Shown here one piece after another: positions 56,195 through 64,000 of a DNA stretch of 64,000 bases (position 1 is its first letter; the number at the start of each line of letters is the position of its first letter). The DNA lies in NCBI GenBank assembly GCA_024102635.1, contig JAGFJO010000084.1:1-64000 (forward strand), written 5' to 3'. The position numbers were made by a program, and so were the translations under genes. The notes under the pieces were generated by a model that saw nothing but the letters and a program-made list of their open reading frames with translations, was not told the DNA's origin and did not search any database. Source of the stretch: Deltaproteobacteria bacterium. Lineage in GTDB: Bacteria > Bdellovibrionota_C > UBA2361 > JAGFJO01.

Positions 56195-56856
56195 AACCAC
56201 TAAAGAGCGCTTACTATTTTCGCAGCCTTGCAGCGCTCGCACGCCATCTTAGAAATCCTTTCGCAGCTGTACCGCTCCTTGCCGGCATGCCGGCGACAGT
56301 AGAATTCCGGGCCGGCATCACCATTACTCTATTAAGGCCGATAGATCTTCTCATTGCCAAAGAGACTTTGCTTGACGATTCGTATCGCCTCCGGAACTTA
56401 AGAGATCCAAGATATATTATCGATATTGGTGCCAGCGTCGGAGATTTTGCCCTTGCTGCTGCTAAGAGGTTTCCCAAATGCAGCATCGCAGCCTTCGAGC
56501 CGGATCCCCGATACTTCAAAGCCTTGACCAGGAACATCAAAGCCGGTGAGGTCAAAAATGTTTCGCTCTTCAATGAAGCTGTCGGTGAATCCGCCGAAAG
56601 CGCTTTTCGCCGCCTGCTCCAGAATCGGATTGACCTAGTAAAAATAGACTGCGAAGGGGCCGAAATTGAGATTCTCTCCTCTCTCTCAGCTGCCGAGTTT
56701 GCAAACATCAGCGCTATCACCATGGAATATCACCGCTTTATGAGGAGCGACTGCAACGAAGTTCTCGCTGAGCTTTTATCCGCGCACGGCTTTTGCTGCC
56801 AGGTAAAGCCCGATAGATATGATCCTTGCATCGGCTACATATATGCTGTGCGGTAG
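56191..56856 (+). CDS. FkbM-family methyltransferase
   Basis: 221 aa. SAM fold with IIDIGASVGDFALAAA, FEPDPRYFKAL and the FkbM mark DLVKIDCEGAEIEIL. FkbM-type enzymes methylate sugar or polyketide hydroxyls. Last gene of the 52499-56856 run, translationally coupled by ATGA. It probably O-methylates the glycan made by this operon; that is inference from context. Confidence 0.87.
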   Translation: MKPLKSAYYFRSLAALARHLRNPFAAVPLLAGMPATVEFRAGITITLLRPIDLLIAKETLLDDSYRLRNLRDPRYIIDIGASVGDFALAAAKRFPKCSIAAFEPDPRYFKALTRNIKAGEVKNVSLFNEAVGESAESAFRRLLQNRIDLVKIDCEGAEIEILSSLSAAEFANISAITMEYHRFMRSDCNEVLAELLSAHGFCCQVKPDRYDPCIGYIYAVR

Positions 56857-56926
56857 CCCATAGCTTTTCGCCATATACTACGCGTCGCGCGCTGCTGCCG
56901 TCTAAGCCCTTCGACGGAACACAGCG

Positions 56927-57811
56927 CTAGTCAGCCGTATAAGTCTCTGTACAGCTACCACCTTGCGCGTTTTCACACCGCAGAGTGAAGTTCAGCACAT
57001 TGCCGTCTTCGCACTCAAGGTTGCAGGTGTGGCCAGCCTGATTGAACACGGTCAGGTCGGTACTTATGCTGGCAGGCGTTTGCGGAAAGATGCTCGCATC
57101 AAAACTGGTTGCGCCGTTCGATCCGAGAGGATTTAAGATGATGGTATCGCCGGAATTGGTGACATTTAGCTGGCTGCCAAAACCGCATCCGCCATTGCCG
57201 GTATAGCTTCCGAATAGGCTAAAACACCCTTCAGGGGGCAATGGTGTGGGCGTTCTCTCGGGCAAAGGATCGATTGGCGTAGCCTCTGGAGCTGCGGTAG
57301 GCTGCGGCTCGACGGGCGCTTCAGTTGCCTCGGGAAGAGTTGTAGCATCAGGGTTCTGCGTCGGGCTAATTGGCGGCTGAGAGATATTGCCGCTTGTCTG
57401 ATCCAGCACCTCTGCGGTCACGACTCCGTTTCGAATGGTGATGCGCATTAATACTGCTTCCGGATTCGGAACAATGTCATTGACAAGGAAAGGCTGTTCT
57501 ACCAACGCGCCGTTACTCACATTGCACAGCACGTCTCCGCCCGGAAAGGAGTCTGCTATGGCGCCGAAACTGAAAAATCCATCTTGATCGGTTATGTCGC
57601 ACCTATCGAAACAACATATCGTTGCATCGGACTGTGGCAAGAGAGTCTCATCTTGGTGCGACGTTCTTGTAACATTCGAAGACAAAATCGTTCCTTCAAT
57701 TGTCACCGTATCATCGGGGTTTCCACCGCAGCTAGTTACAAGCCCAGCTGCCAGCAGTATTGCAGCAATGCCTACCGTAAACTTGGCAAGGTATACGTTT
57801 CCGGATTTCAT
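56927..57811 (-). CDS. Lipoprotein with Pro/Thr-rich linker
   Basis: 294 aa. Lipoprotein signal with lipobox VTSC (Cys28). An N-terminal beta domain (about 36-140) resembles carboxypeptidase-regulatory-like or transthyretin-like folds (VTIEGTILSSNV, DITDQDGFFSFG) and has a Cys-rich ATICCFDRCD. A Pro/Thr/Glu/Ala linker follows (about 150-195), then a Cys-containing C-terminal beta domain (CFSLFGSYTGNGGCGFGS). Likely surface or outer-membrane attached. No function recognised. Confidence 0.75.
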   Translation of the reverse strand: MKSGNVYLAKFTVGIAAILLAAGLVTSCGGNPDDTVTIEGTILSSNVTRTSHQDETLLPQSDATICCFDRCDITDQDGFFSFGAIADSFPGGDVLCNVSNGALVEQPFLVNDIVPNPEAVLMRITIRNGVVTAEVLDQTSGNISQPPISPTQNPDATTLPEATEAPVEPQPTAAPEATPIDPLPERTPTPLPPEGCFSLFGSYTGNGGCGFGSQLNVTNSGDTIILNPLGSNGATSFDASIFPQTPASISTDLTVFNQAGHTCNLECEDGNVLNFTLRCENAQGGSCTETYTAD

Positions 57812-58213
57812 AAGCGTGTCCCTAAAAAATGCGCTTTGCAGCAGCCATACCGTGCGCTTTTAAAATAGCCTTCTCTGAGTAACAAATTTAGCCGATCGAT
57901 GACAACCTAAAGTTTTGGCTATGGCCATCAGGTCTCTTAAATTCGCTCTTACCAAAAACTTCCTTCGCTCTTAATATGAGCCGGCACAAGCGCGATTAGA
58001 TATTAGCTGATATGCTTCCGGCCATTAGCACCGGCGCTTATCGGTTTCCCCGCAAGCGAGCGGCTGAAATAGCTGTAATTTTTTAAATCGCTCAAATACT
58101 CGCGAGAGGGTATATTTTTACTGTTTTGAAAATGACACGTTTTCACTTTATCTTGGCTTGCTCAACCGAATCCGGCTGCGGGCCGGACTAATGATCTCCC
58201 TGTTGTTTAGATT
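57812..58213. other. Intergenic stretch between divergent genes
   Basis: 402 bases with no supported gene. A promoter is proposed at 58126-58153. A small hairpin, TCCGGC/GCCGGA, lies at 58171-58187 in the leader of the next gene. Confidence 0.5.
58126..58153 (+). promoter_or_regulatory. Possible sigma-70-type promoter before the membrane protein gene
   Basis: TTGAAA (58126-58131) and TTATCT (58148-58153) are 16 bases apart. An inverted repeat GAAAA/TTTTC overlaps the -35 and spacer. Confidence 0.4.
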
Positions 58214-59248
58214 ATGCCGTCTGTCTCCGCTGCTCCAAAGAGCATGATTACCCCCTTAATAGATCTGTTATGCGTGGGGCTGCTATCAATTGTGGCGATC
58301 GGAGCCGCTTTGCTATTCGGTGTTGATAACCTGAAAACGGATTCGCTCGGCTACTTGATCCCTGTCGCAACGCTTATAAACGGCGCTCACTTTATGGCTT
58401 CTTACCGGCTGCTCTATCAGTCAAGAGAGCAGATCATGCGTTACAAGTCGGCGTCGATTTATGTACCGGCACTGCTGCTTCTGTATTCAGTTTATGCGCT
58501 TAATAGGCTCGTAGAGGTTCCCGATGAAACTTATTGGTTTCAGGGCTTGCTCGTTGCTGCCTCGCTTTACTTGGCACTCCATTATACCGGACAAACTTGG
58601 GGCATGATGTCCTCCTTCGCCTATATTGAAAAGGCCTTCTTTGATCAGTTGGAGAAGAGGATCTTCATCTACTCTCTTAGGCTGCTGGTAGTATGGCAGG
58701 TTGTTTGGTCCGTTTACTTAATTCAAGACCTTCCTGGGTGGCTTTCAGACATCAGGCCGATTTTAGATCCTTCGACCGACACCTTGGCGGTGCTGGCTCT
58801 GTTTGCAGGAAGCTACGCTTTCTATAGAATGAAGAAGCGGCTCGGGAAAGCGCCCCCGCTGCGCGTTTTGGTGCCCTTTTATACCCTTTTCGCATGGTAC
58901 GCGCTGCTGGCGATCCATCCGGCGGCGCTTTTGGGGGTGCAGATCTCTCATGCCGTTCAATATCTAGTATTTCCCGTTAGAGTCGAACTGAACCGTCAGC
59001 AGCGGGCATTGGGCGACGATCACGTCCATCAACGACACCTGCTGGCATACTGCCTCGCCTTGACCTTTCTCTCCTTAGTGTTCTTCCTATTTCTGCCTGA
59101 AATGCTTAAGGACGGATTCTCCGTTTATTCTCAGGCTCTGATAGCTTCAATAAACATCCATCACTTCTACACTGACGGCTGCATCTGGAAGATTTCAAGC
59201 CCGGTAGTAAGGGACGATCTTTTCTCTCATTTAAGTAGAGGCCAATAA
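58214..59248 (+). CDS. Polytopic membrane protein with conserved-looking His motifs
   Basis: 344 aa with about nine or ten membrane helices. Not assigned to a named family. Striking are His residues at helix ends: NGAHFMASYRLLY, LHYTGQTWGMM, QISHAVQYL and a late NIHHFYTDGCIWK. The pattern suggests a bound metal or haem, as in membrane oxygenases or desaturases, but no standard desaturase box is seen. The gene stands alone before the secreted protease. Confidence 0.75.
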   Translation: MPSVSAAPKSMITPLIDLLCVGLLSIVAIGAALLFGVDNLKTDSLGYLIPVATLINGAHFMASYRLLYQSREQIMRYKSASIYVPALLLLYSVYALNRLVEVPDETYWFQGLLVAASLYLALHYTGQTWGMMSSFAYIEKAFFDQLEKRIFIYSLRLLVVWQVVWSVYLIQDLPGWLSDIRPILDPSTDTLAVLALFAGSYAFYRMKKRLGKAPPLRVLVPFYTLFAWYALLAIHPAALLGVQISHAVQYLVFPVRVELNRQQRALGDDHVHQRHLLAYCLALTFLSLVFFLFLPEMLKDGFSVYSQALIASINIHHFYTDGCIWKISSPVVRDDLFSHLSRGQ

Positions 59249-59357
59249 ACTTAAAATTTATCGTAGGTTTACAGGGAGGCTTTGAGCCGCATTTTATTTT
59301 TGCTTTAGCTCCAGCCAAGAAATACAATGTGCCGCCGGAATTAAGTAGGAGGTTCCC

Positions 59358-60578
59358 GTGCCGCTCCCTTCCTTTGCTGCAATAATCGCTTGCGCCGCCG
59401 TCTTGTTGAGTGCTGCGTCTACTCACGCTCAGTTCACGTCCTCCCCTGTCAATGCGTCAAAGCTAGAGCAAACGGCTTACAATGTTAGTGGTCTTTTGGT
59501 TTCGGAGTTCAGCACAGGCAGCGGCGCGGTAGTGCACCACCCAAATGTCGTTGTCTCGTGCGCTCATGTGGTCTTCAATGAATACGATCCGTTTAGGCCG
59601 TGGCTGAGCGACAATCTGTGGTTTCAGAAATGGCATGGCGGTTTTTTTCCCAACCTCTCACTGGGCCGGCCTTTGCGAGGATACTTCGCCTTGACAGGAT
59701 ACTCCGCCAGCGCAAGGGCAAGAGGGCTAAGTGACGTTCAAACATTCGCGCTAGATTTTGTAGCTCACTATAGCTACGAAAGCCTTGCGAACGGAAATTT
59801 TGCCTCAGCCTGGCCTGACGGCGGAATTGCCTTGCGAAGTTCTAACCAAAAACTGATCACCGGCTATCCTGCCGGACTCTACCCGTACGATAGTCCGAAG
59901 GCCTTTCTTATGCACGCCACTGGACCCTTCAATCTCGCCTATCACAGAGTATTCGACGCCTACTATGAACTTATAGGAACTTCTACCGGTCCCGGGAACA
60001 GTGGGGGTCCGGTCTGGGTTTTCGATGGTTCGCGGCCCCTGCTGGCCGGCGTGCTTGTTGCCGGACTTGAGACCAAAACGGGCGGACTCTTTGATATATC
60101 CGGGGTTCGCGCCGTGGAAGGGCGAAGCTGGCAAGCAATTAGTGATGCGATCTCGGTGTTAAGCAGCGAGAATAAGGTAGCCATCTTTCCTCAGGGAGCC
60201 TCTCCGGCGATAGCGATATATGGCAATACGGGACTTATCACAAACGGAGATCTCTCTCCGGGCCGCTTCGATAATACATTTCTAGGGGTTACAGCTGGAC
60301 GAAGCTTTTCCCTTCAAAAAAGCTTCGTTGTAAGAAACGAAGGCGACCTGCCACTTCAAATATTCGGCAAAAAAGTGGCCGACCTCTCGGGCAAAGACCG
60401 TAGATATTTTAGAATATCCGGGGGCGACAAAAGGGTTTTGGCACCTTATGAAAGCACTAAGTTCAAGGTGCGATTCCGCCCGGGAAGAAAAAAGCGCTAT
60501 AGCGCTACTATCGCCCTTCAAAGCAACGACCCCAACAACCCCATTTATTCATTTAGAATAGCCGCCGAGCTAAAATAG
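59358..60578 (+). CDS. Secreted trypsin-like serine protease with C-terminal beta domain
   Basis: 406 aa from GTG 59358; AGGAGG lies 5 bases before it and fixes the start. Signal peptide about 1-24 (cleavage at THA-QF). Chymotrypsin-fold residues: His70 in VVSCAHVVF, probably Asp133, and Ser215 in GPGNSGGPVW. Residues about 290-406 form an ASPM/SPD2/hydin-like beta sandwich (FVVRNEGDLPLQIFG, VRFRPGRKKRYSATIALQSN) often used for surface attachment or binding. It probably cuts an extracellular or periplasmic protein. Confidence 0.87.
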   Translation: MPLPSFAAIIACAAVLLSAASTHAQFTSSPVNASKLEQTAYNVSGLLVSEFSTGSGAVVHHPNVVVSCAHVVFNEYDPFRPWLSDNLWFQKWHGGFFPNLSLGRPLRGYFALTGYSASARARGLSDVQTFALDFVAHYSYESLANGNFASAWPDGGIALRSSNQKLITGYPAGLYPYDSPKAFLMHATGPFNLAYHRVFDAYYELIGTSTGPGNSGGPVWVFDGSRPLLAGVLVAGLETKTGGLFDISGVRAVEGRSWQAISDAISVLSSENKVAIFPQGASPAIAIYGNTGLITNGDLSPGRFDNTFLGVTAGRSFSLQKSFVVRNEGDLPLQIFGKKVADLSGKDRRYFRISGGDKRVLAPYESTKFKVRFRPGRKKRYSATIALQSNDPNNPIYSFRIAAELK

Positions 60579-60650
60579 CTTGTCTTTTCAAGTGTTTATC
60601 TGGTCACTAAATAATAGGGGACATGTGGCGTCACCTAGCCCCCTCTAAGC

Positions 60651-60666
60651 TGGCACACTAATAGCA
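60651..60666 (+). promoter_or_regulatory. Sigma-54-like promoter (-24/-12)
   Basis: TGGCACACTAATAGCA. The -24 element TGGCAC is perfect; GG (60652-60653) and GC (60664-60665) are at the required spacing; one base of the -12 TTGC is changed (TAGC). The expected start is near 60677. Confidence 0.5.
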
Positions 60667-60676
60667 TTAGCCATGA

Positions 60677-60768
60677 TTGAACTCTTTACCTCATTTGAAT
60701 TTACTACAAAGTCAAATGACTGACTCCTTGTTAAGTGGGCTCCCCCGGCCCACTTAACTCCTTTTTTC
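60677..60768 (+). ncRNA. Candidate small RNA, about 90 nt, two hairpins
   Basis: From the predicted sigma-54 start to the end of the T-run. Hairpin 1: CATTTGA (60692-60698) pairs perfectly with TCAAATG (60712-60718) around a 13-base A/U-rich loop. Hairpin 2 is an 11-bp terminator followed by T6. A 16-codon ORF beginning at ATG 60673 ends at 60723, but its ATG would lie upstream of the predicted start, so a non-coding RNA is preferred. The sequence does not match any RNA family I know. Confidence 0.45.
60730..60767 (+). terminator. Rho-independent terminator
   Basis: GTTAAGTGGGC (60730-60740) pairs perfectly with GCCCACTTAAC (60748-60758) around TCCCCCG, followed by TCC and TTTTTT. Confidence 0.9.
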
Positions 60769-60934
60769 TCCCCTTAAAAAATCGCCCCCCCCCTAACCGC
60801 GCATTCCTTTATTTGCGCTTAGAGAAATTTGCCACATTAATCCTTTACTTGTTCAATTGAGAAGATTGGGTTAGAAGTTCACGGAACTTGAGAAGTGCTC
60901 GTGTTTAAAATTTTATGTACGTGATCAAAGGAGC

Positions 60935-61579
60935 ATGATGAAAAAAGCTGGCAAATTTCTGGTCTCTTTTTTGGTCATCTTTTTCGTAGTGTATACCGTA
61001 GGAGTTAGCAGCGTTATGGCAGAAAGCAAGGAGTTTGATCAGAGAGCAAAGCCCATAGCAGGCGAAACTATTGCTGTTATTAAGACTAATCAGGGTACGA
61101 TGAAGGCGAGGATCTTTGATAAAGTCGTCCCGGAAAGCGCAAAGAACTTTGTCGAGCTTGCAAAGCAGGGCAAGTACACCAACGTTCCGTTTCACAGAGT
61201 TATCGAGGGTTTTATGATCCAGGGCGGTGACTTCACAAACAAAAACGGGACAGGCGGCCACTCCGCACAAGGCCCTAATACAACGATCGCCGATCAATAC
61301 CATCCACAGCTCTCGCACCACCGAGGGGCTGTCGCTTGGGCAAAAACGGCTGCTCCAAAAAGCATAGGGTCGCAGTTTTACATCGTTCATCCGGAAGGAG
61401 GCGTTCACCAGCTTGATCACCCTAAGGGGGGCGGCCCAGCCGAAGGCTACTCAGTGTTCGGTCAGTTGTATGAGGGATTTGAGGTTCTCGATAAGATTGC
61501 AACTACAGACACTGATCCTATGGACAGGCCCCGCTCGCCGATGACAATTGAGTCTGTAACAATTGAGACTTATCAATAG
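60935..61579 (+). CDS. Exported cyclophilin-type peptidyl-prolyl isomerase
   Basis: About 214 aa. A signal peptide or anchor (about 8-29, ending VMA-ES) directs it to the periplasm. The cyclophilin core is clear: FHRVIEGFMIQGGDFT with the catalytic Arg, GTGGHSAQGPN, VAWAKTAAP, SQFYIVH and YSVFGQLYEGFEVLD. A Gly/His-rich loop, GGVHQLDHPKGGG, is longer than in short bacterial cyclophilins. Two adjacent ATGs exist; the second (60938) is better spaced from AAGGAG at 60928-60933. A terminator follows. Confidence 0.93.
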   Translation: MMKKAGKFLVSFLVIFFVVYTVGVSSVMAESKEFDQRAKPIAGETIAVIKTNQGTMKARIFDKVVPESAKNFVELAKQGKYTNVPFHRVIEGFMIQGGDFTNKNGTGGHSAQGPNTTIADQYHPQLSHHRGAVAWAKTAAPKSIGSQFYIVHPEGGVHQLDHPKGGGPAEGYSVFGQLYEGFEVLDKIATTDTDPMDRPRSPMTIESVTIETYQ

Positions 61580-61630
61580 AGCCGCCACCAAGTCTATAAG
61601 GCGGGAGCCCTGGCCCCGCCTTCGGCTCTA
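61577..61630 (+). terminator. Nested-stem terminator after the cyclophilin gene
   Basis: TAGAGCCG (61577-61584, including the stop codon) pairs with CGGCTCTA (61623-61630), and inside it AAGGCGGG (61598-61605) pairs with CCCGCCTT (61615-61622). The T-run after it is weak. Confidence 0.6.
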
Positions 61631-61851
61631 CTTTCCCTAATGCCACCAACTTATTAACCCCTTCCTTTAGGTAGCTGCCGGAACGCAAACAAACGGCGGA
61701 TTACTTGAATTATATTGATTTTATCTTTAGAATCATGAAGCGGCATAATGCGGCGCTTGTTTTCCGCTTATTCTCGAAGACTTCTTTTAAAAGCTTAGTT
61801 GTCTAAGCGACGCGATATCTAAGATTCGCTAGTAAATTTTGGATTATTTAT

Positions 61852-62736
61852 ATGAACCAGGAGCCATCGTTACGGCTGAAAGTCGGGCTTGCAGAGATGC
61901 TGCGGGGCGGCGTCATTATGGATGTTGTTACCGCAAGACAGGCCGAGATCGCCCAGGCGGCGGGAGCTGTGGCAGTAATGGCGCTCGAGAGGGTTCCTTC
62001 CGACATCAGGGCTCAGGGCGGCGTTGCGCGCATGGCCTCCATAGGTGTCATTGAGGAGATAATGAAAGCCGTCAGCATTCCCGTGATGGCAAAGGTTCGC
62101 ATCGGCCACTTCGTAGAGGCTCAAATCTTACAGGAGCTGGGAGTGGACTTCGTAGATGAAAGCGAAGTTCTTACGCCGGCCGACGACAAACTTCATATTA
62201 ATAAATTCGAATTCACCGTGCCATTCGTGTGCGGAGCAAGAAATCTCGGCGAAGCACTCCGGCGAATCAGCGAGGGTGCGGCGATGATTCGTACCAAGGG
62301 TGAAGCGGGCAGCGGCAATATCGTTGAAGCGGTGCGGCATATGCGCAGCATGCAAAGCGAGCTTCGCAAATTATCCTCACTTGGAGAAGAAGAGCTCGTC
62401 AATCAAGCAAAGGAGCTCGGAGCTTCATACGAACTAGTGCGTTTGGTGGCTAAGCAGGGCAAATTGCCGGTTCCCAACTTCGCGGCGGGCGGGGTTGCCA
62501 CCCCGGCCGATGCTGCGCTGATGATGCAACTGGGAGCGGAGAGTGTCTTTGTCGGTTCGGGCATCTTTAAATCATCAGATCCCGAGAAGCGCGCTCGTGC
62601 CATAGTTCAGGCCACTACTCATTACAATGATCCCAAAAGTGTGCTGGAGTGCTCGCGAGAGCTCGGGGAGGCTATGCCGGGCCTCGAAATGAGCACGCTT
62701 AAAGAGCATGAAAAGCTGCAAAATCGCGGCTGGTAG
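61852..62736 (+). CDS. pdxS: Pyridoxal 5'-phosphate synthase, synthase subunit
   Basis: 294 aa, near-invariant family. PdxS builds PLP from ribose 5-phosphate, glyceraldehyde 3-phosphate and ammonia. [37 protein letters not shown], the active Lys in [25 protein letters not shown] and [20 protein letters not shown] are all present. It is a dodecameric TIM barrel fed by PdxT, encoded 3 bases downstream. Confidence 0.98.
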   Translation: MNQEPSLRLKVGLAEMLRGGVIMDVVTARQAEIAQAAGAVAVMALERVPSDIRAQGGVARMASIGVIEEIMKAVSIPVMAKVRIGHFVEAQILQELGVDFVDESEVLTPADDKLHINKFEFTVPFVCGARNLGEALRRISEGAAMIRTKGEAGSGNIVEAVRHMRSMQSELRKLSSLGEEELVNQAKELGASYELVRLVAKQGKLPVPNFAAGGVATPADAALMMQLGAESVFVGSGIFKSSDPEKRARAIVQATTHYNDPKSVLECSRELGEAMPGLEMSTLKEHEKLQNRGW

Positions 62737-62739
62737 AAT

Positions 62740-63387
62740 ATGAAAATCGGAATTCTCGCGTTACAGGGAGACTTCAGATCCCATGCGGAGCGCCTTGCCA
62801 AATTCGGCGCAGACACTCTTTTGATAAAAAAAGCCGGCGAACTTTCGGCCGTCGATGGGTTGGTTCTGCCGGGTGGAGAGTCAACCGCCCTTCTTACCCT
62901 GTTGACTCCGGAGCTAAAAGAAGGCTTAGCCGAAAAAGTGCGGGCAGGGCTCCCGGTGTTCGCCACCTGCGCAGGTTTAATCCTAATTGCACAGTCGGTA
63001 AGAAATCCGGAGCAGGAGTCACTGGGGCTCCTGGACGTTGAAGTTACACGCAATGCCTACGGCAGGCAGGTCGATTCATTCATTAGTGAAGAGCTGAAGG
63101 TGCATAACCGGCCGCCACTTTTTACCGAACCCGCACACGCTGACAATCAACATGAAAAGCTGGAAGGCGTTTTCATAAGAGCTCCTAAAATCACCCACTG
63201 CGGAGCCGGCGTGAATACGATTGTCTCGCTGAAAAACGATCCGGTGCTAGTGCGCCAAGACAATATACTTGCAGGCACATTTCATCCCGAGCTAAGCGAT
63301 CGGTGTGAGTTGGTCTATAAAATCTTTTTCGGGTTAGTTGAAAAGTCTGTTGCCTGCCACAAGGCCGCTAATCTTCCTCCAATCTGA
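62740..63387 (+). CDS. pdxT: Pyridoxal 5'-phosphate synthase, glutaminase subunit
   Basis: 215 aa. Class I glutaminase that supplies ammonia to PdxS. ALQGDFRSH, the oxyanion site LPGGEST, nucleophile Cys in FATCAGLIL, RNAYGRQVDSF and the His-Glu pair in GTFHPEL are complete. The last 20 bases overlap the convergent Rsm22-type gene. Confidence 0.97.
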   Translation: MKIGILALQGDFRSHAERLAKFGADTLLIKKAGELSAVDGLVLPGGESTALLTLLTPELKEGLAEKVRAGLPVFATCAGLILIAQSVRNPEQESLGLLDVEVTRNAYGRQVDSFISEELKVHNRPPLFTEPAHADNQHEKLEGVFIRAPKITHCGAGVNTIVSLKNDPVLVRQDNILAGTFHPELSDRCELVYKIFFGLVEKSVACHKAANLPPI

Positions 63388-64000
63388 CTAAACATTCCGC
63401 CCCAATAGCGGCCTCCAATTCAGACCCGTCGCTCTCTTCTGACACAATTTCTATTTGAATGCGGTCATAAAGTTGCGCGCGCTCGAAAGGTTTGTTTGAG
63501 GCAGTGCGGTCCTTCCCCGCCAGAACTCTCTCTCCATAGTAGCCGGGGCCGCAGAGCCGGAGCGTCCTTCCTCGCTTGCTTTTCTTTGGCGGGGCGACCA
63601 CTCGATATCCGCTTTTAAGAGAGCCCCCTCGGCATAAAATTAGCGCACTGTATTTTATGCGATGCTTATTGAAGCCTGTCAGATGATCCAACTGTTTCAC
63701 CAAAGAAGGCTCCTTCCACCTTAGGGCTCCGTGACACCACTCGTTCGTTGACTGGGAGTACATCGGGCAATCGTCCTTCCTTGTGCACGGGAACAGCGGA
63801 CAAAGCTGAGTATCACTCCGTAAAATGAGATCGCGAAGGTGCATAAGGTTTCGAGTATTTGCCATTAGTGCAGGCTCCAAAACAATTAGGATGCCTCCTT
63901 CGCCGAGAGAAGAAGCCAGCGACATTAGCTGAGAGAACTGCTCATCAAGACTTAACTCACCTAGAACATTCCCGGCCATAATTAGATCAAAATGCCGATT
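63368..64000 (-). CDS. Rsm22-family methyltransferase-like protein, 5' end cut by window edge
   Basis: 211 visible codons; the frame is open to base 64000, and the residues before the first visible Met (HFDLIMAGNVLGEL) are SAM-fold strand 4, so the N-terminus lies outside. GGILIVLEP, the Cys cluster CPLFPCTRKDDCPM...EWCH and a C-terminal basic beta domain (GPGYYGERVLAGKDR) match the Rsm22/mS35-linked family, which helps assemble small ribosomal subunits and may carry a metal cluster. Overlaps pdxT by 20 bases. Confidence 0.82.
   Translation of the reverse strand, partial: NRHFDLIMAGNVLGELSLDEQFSQLMSLASSLGEGGILIVLEPALMANTRNLMHLRDLILRSDTQLCPLFPCTRKDDCPMYSQSTNEWCHGALRWKEPSLVKQLDHLTGFNKHRIKYSALILCRGGSLKSGYRVVAPPKKSKRGRTLRLCGPGYYGERVLAGKDRTASNKPFERAQLYDRIQIEIVSEESDGSELEAAIGAECLVRLEED

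Larger units (their letters stand above)
60579..60934. other. Intergenic stretch holding a small-RNA candidate
   Basis: No protein gene. Contains the sigma-54-like promoter at 60651, the small RNA at 60677-60768 with its terminator, a C-run near 60785, and the promoter region of the cyclophilin gene. Confidence 0.6.

Noticed and set aside
60673..60723. 16-codon ORF in the small-RNA region
   Set aside because: Its ATG lies upstream of the predicted transcript start and no ribosome-binding site precedes it.

Overview
The window reads as a gene-dense chromosomal stretch of an uncultured Gram-negative bacterium with two membranes. HldD (LPS heptose), a PpiD-like periplasmic chaperone, several lipoproteins and many Sec signal peptides show an outer membrane. 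Haem o synthase and a CcmH-like protein suggest respiration with haem-copper oxidases and c-type cytochromes. Futalosine hydrolase points to menaquinone made by the futalosine route, and GatCAB to indirect Gln/Asn-tRNA charging. A DUF4911 protein, an AmmeMemoRadiSam protein B with an N-terminal extension and a mycobacterial-like SthA would fit the former Deltaproteobacteria or a neighbouring candidate phylum, but the species cannot be named from sequence alone. No phage, transposase, CRISPR array or rRNA operon was seen.

Layout. 1-3.8 kb: a 5'-cut sensor kinase, a FixJ-type regulator, a probable radical-SAM gene remnant and a lone solute-binding protein. 3.8-5.4 kb: tiny ribosomal protein bTHX, a secreted collagen-like/tail-collar protein and tRNA-Ala(CGC). 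5.5-8.7 kb: a polytopic glycosyltransferase and hldD. 8.7-13.5 kb: the classical rpmH-rnpA-yidD-yidC-mnmE run followed by mqnB. 14-25 kb: MEMO-family protein plus amidase, lepB, a YgfZ-like protein, pyrE, ccmH-like, and an ABC transporter coupled to a HEAT-repeat protein. 25-31.7 kb (minus strand): gyrA, gpsA, a membrane Ser/Thr kinase and heme o synthase. 32-42 kb: a degenerate HD-GYP-like regulator, lysA, a lipoprotein hydrolase, CBS and PfkB proteins, a PurD-like ATP-grasp enzyme, folE2 and leuA. 42.3-46 kb: a possible small pilin-like ORF, an NtrC-type regulator with a degenerate kinase partner, and sthA. 46.3-51.8 kb: gatCAB, a DUF4911 gene and ppiD, closed by a symmetric terminator. 52-57 kb: a four-gene glycan operon. 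57-64 kb: a lipoprotein, a membrane protein, a secreted trypsin-like protease, a candidate sigma-54-driven small RNA, a cyclophilin, pdxST and a cut Rsm22-family gene.

Most of this is housekeeping. The most interesting items are: the candidate small RNA at 60677-60768 (sigma-54-like promoter, internal hairpin, strong terminator); three signalling proteins whose catalytic motifs are altered; the secreted collagen/tail-collar fusion outside any phage; the MEMO-amidase pair; the lone PurD-like enzyme; and convergent gene pairs that share their stop codons in a 4-base overlap. I saw no obviously new multi-gene defence or mobile system.
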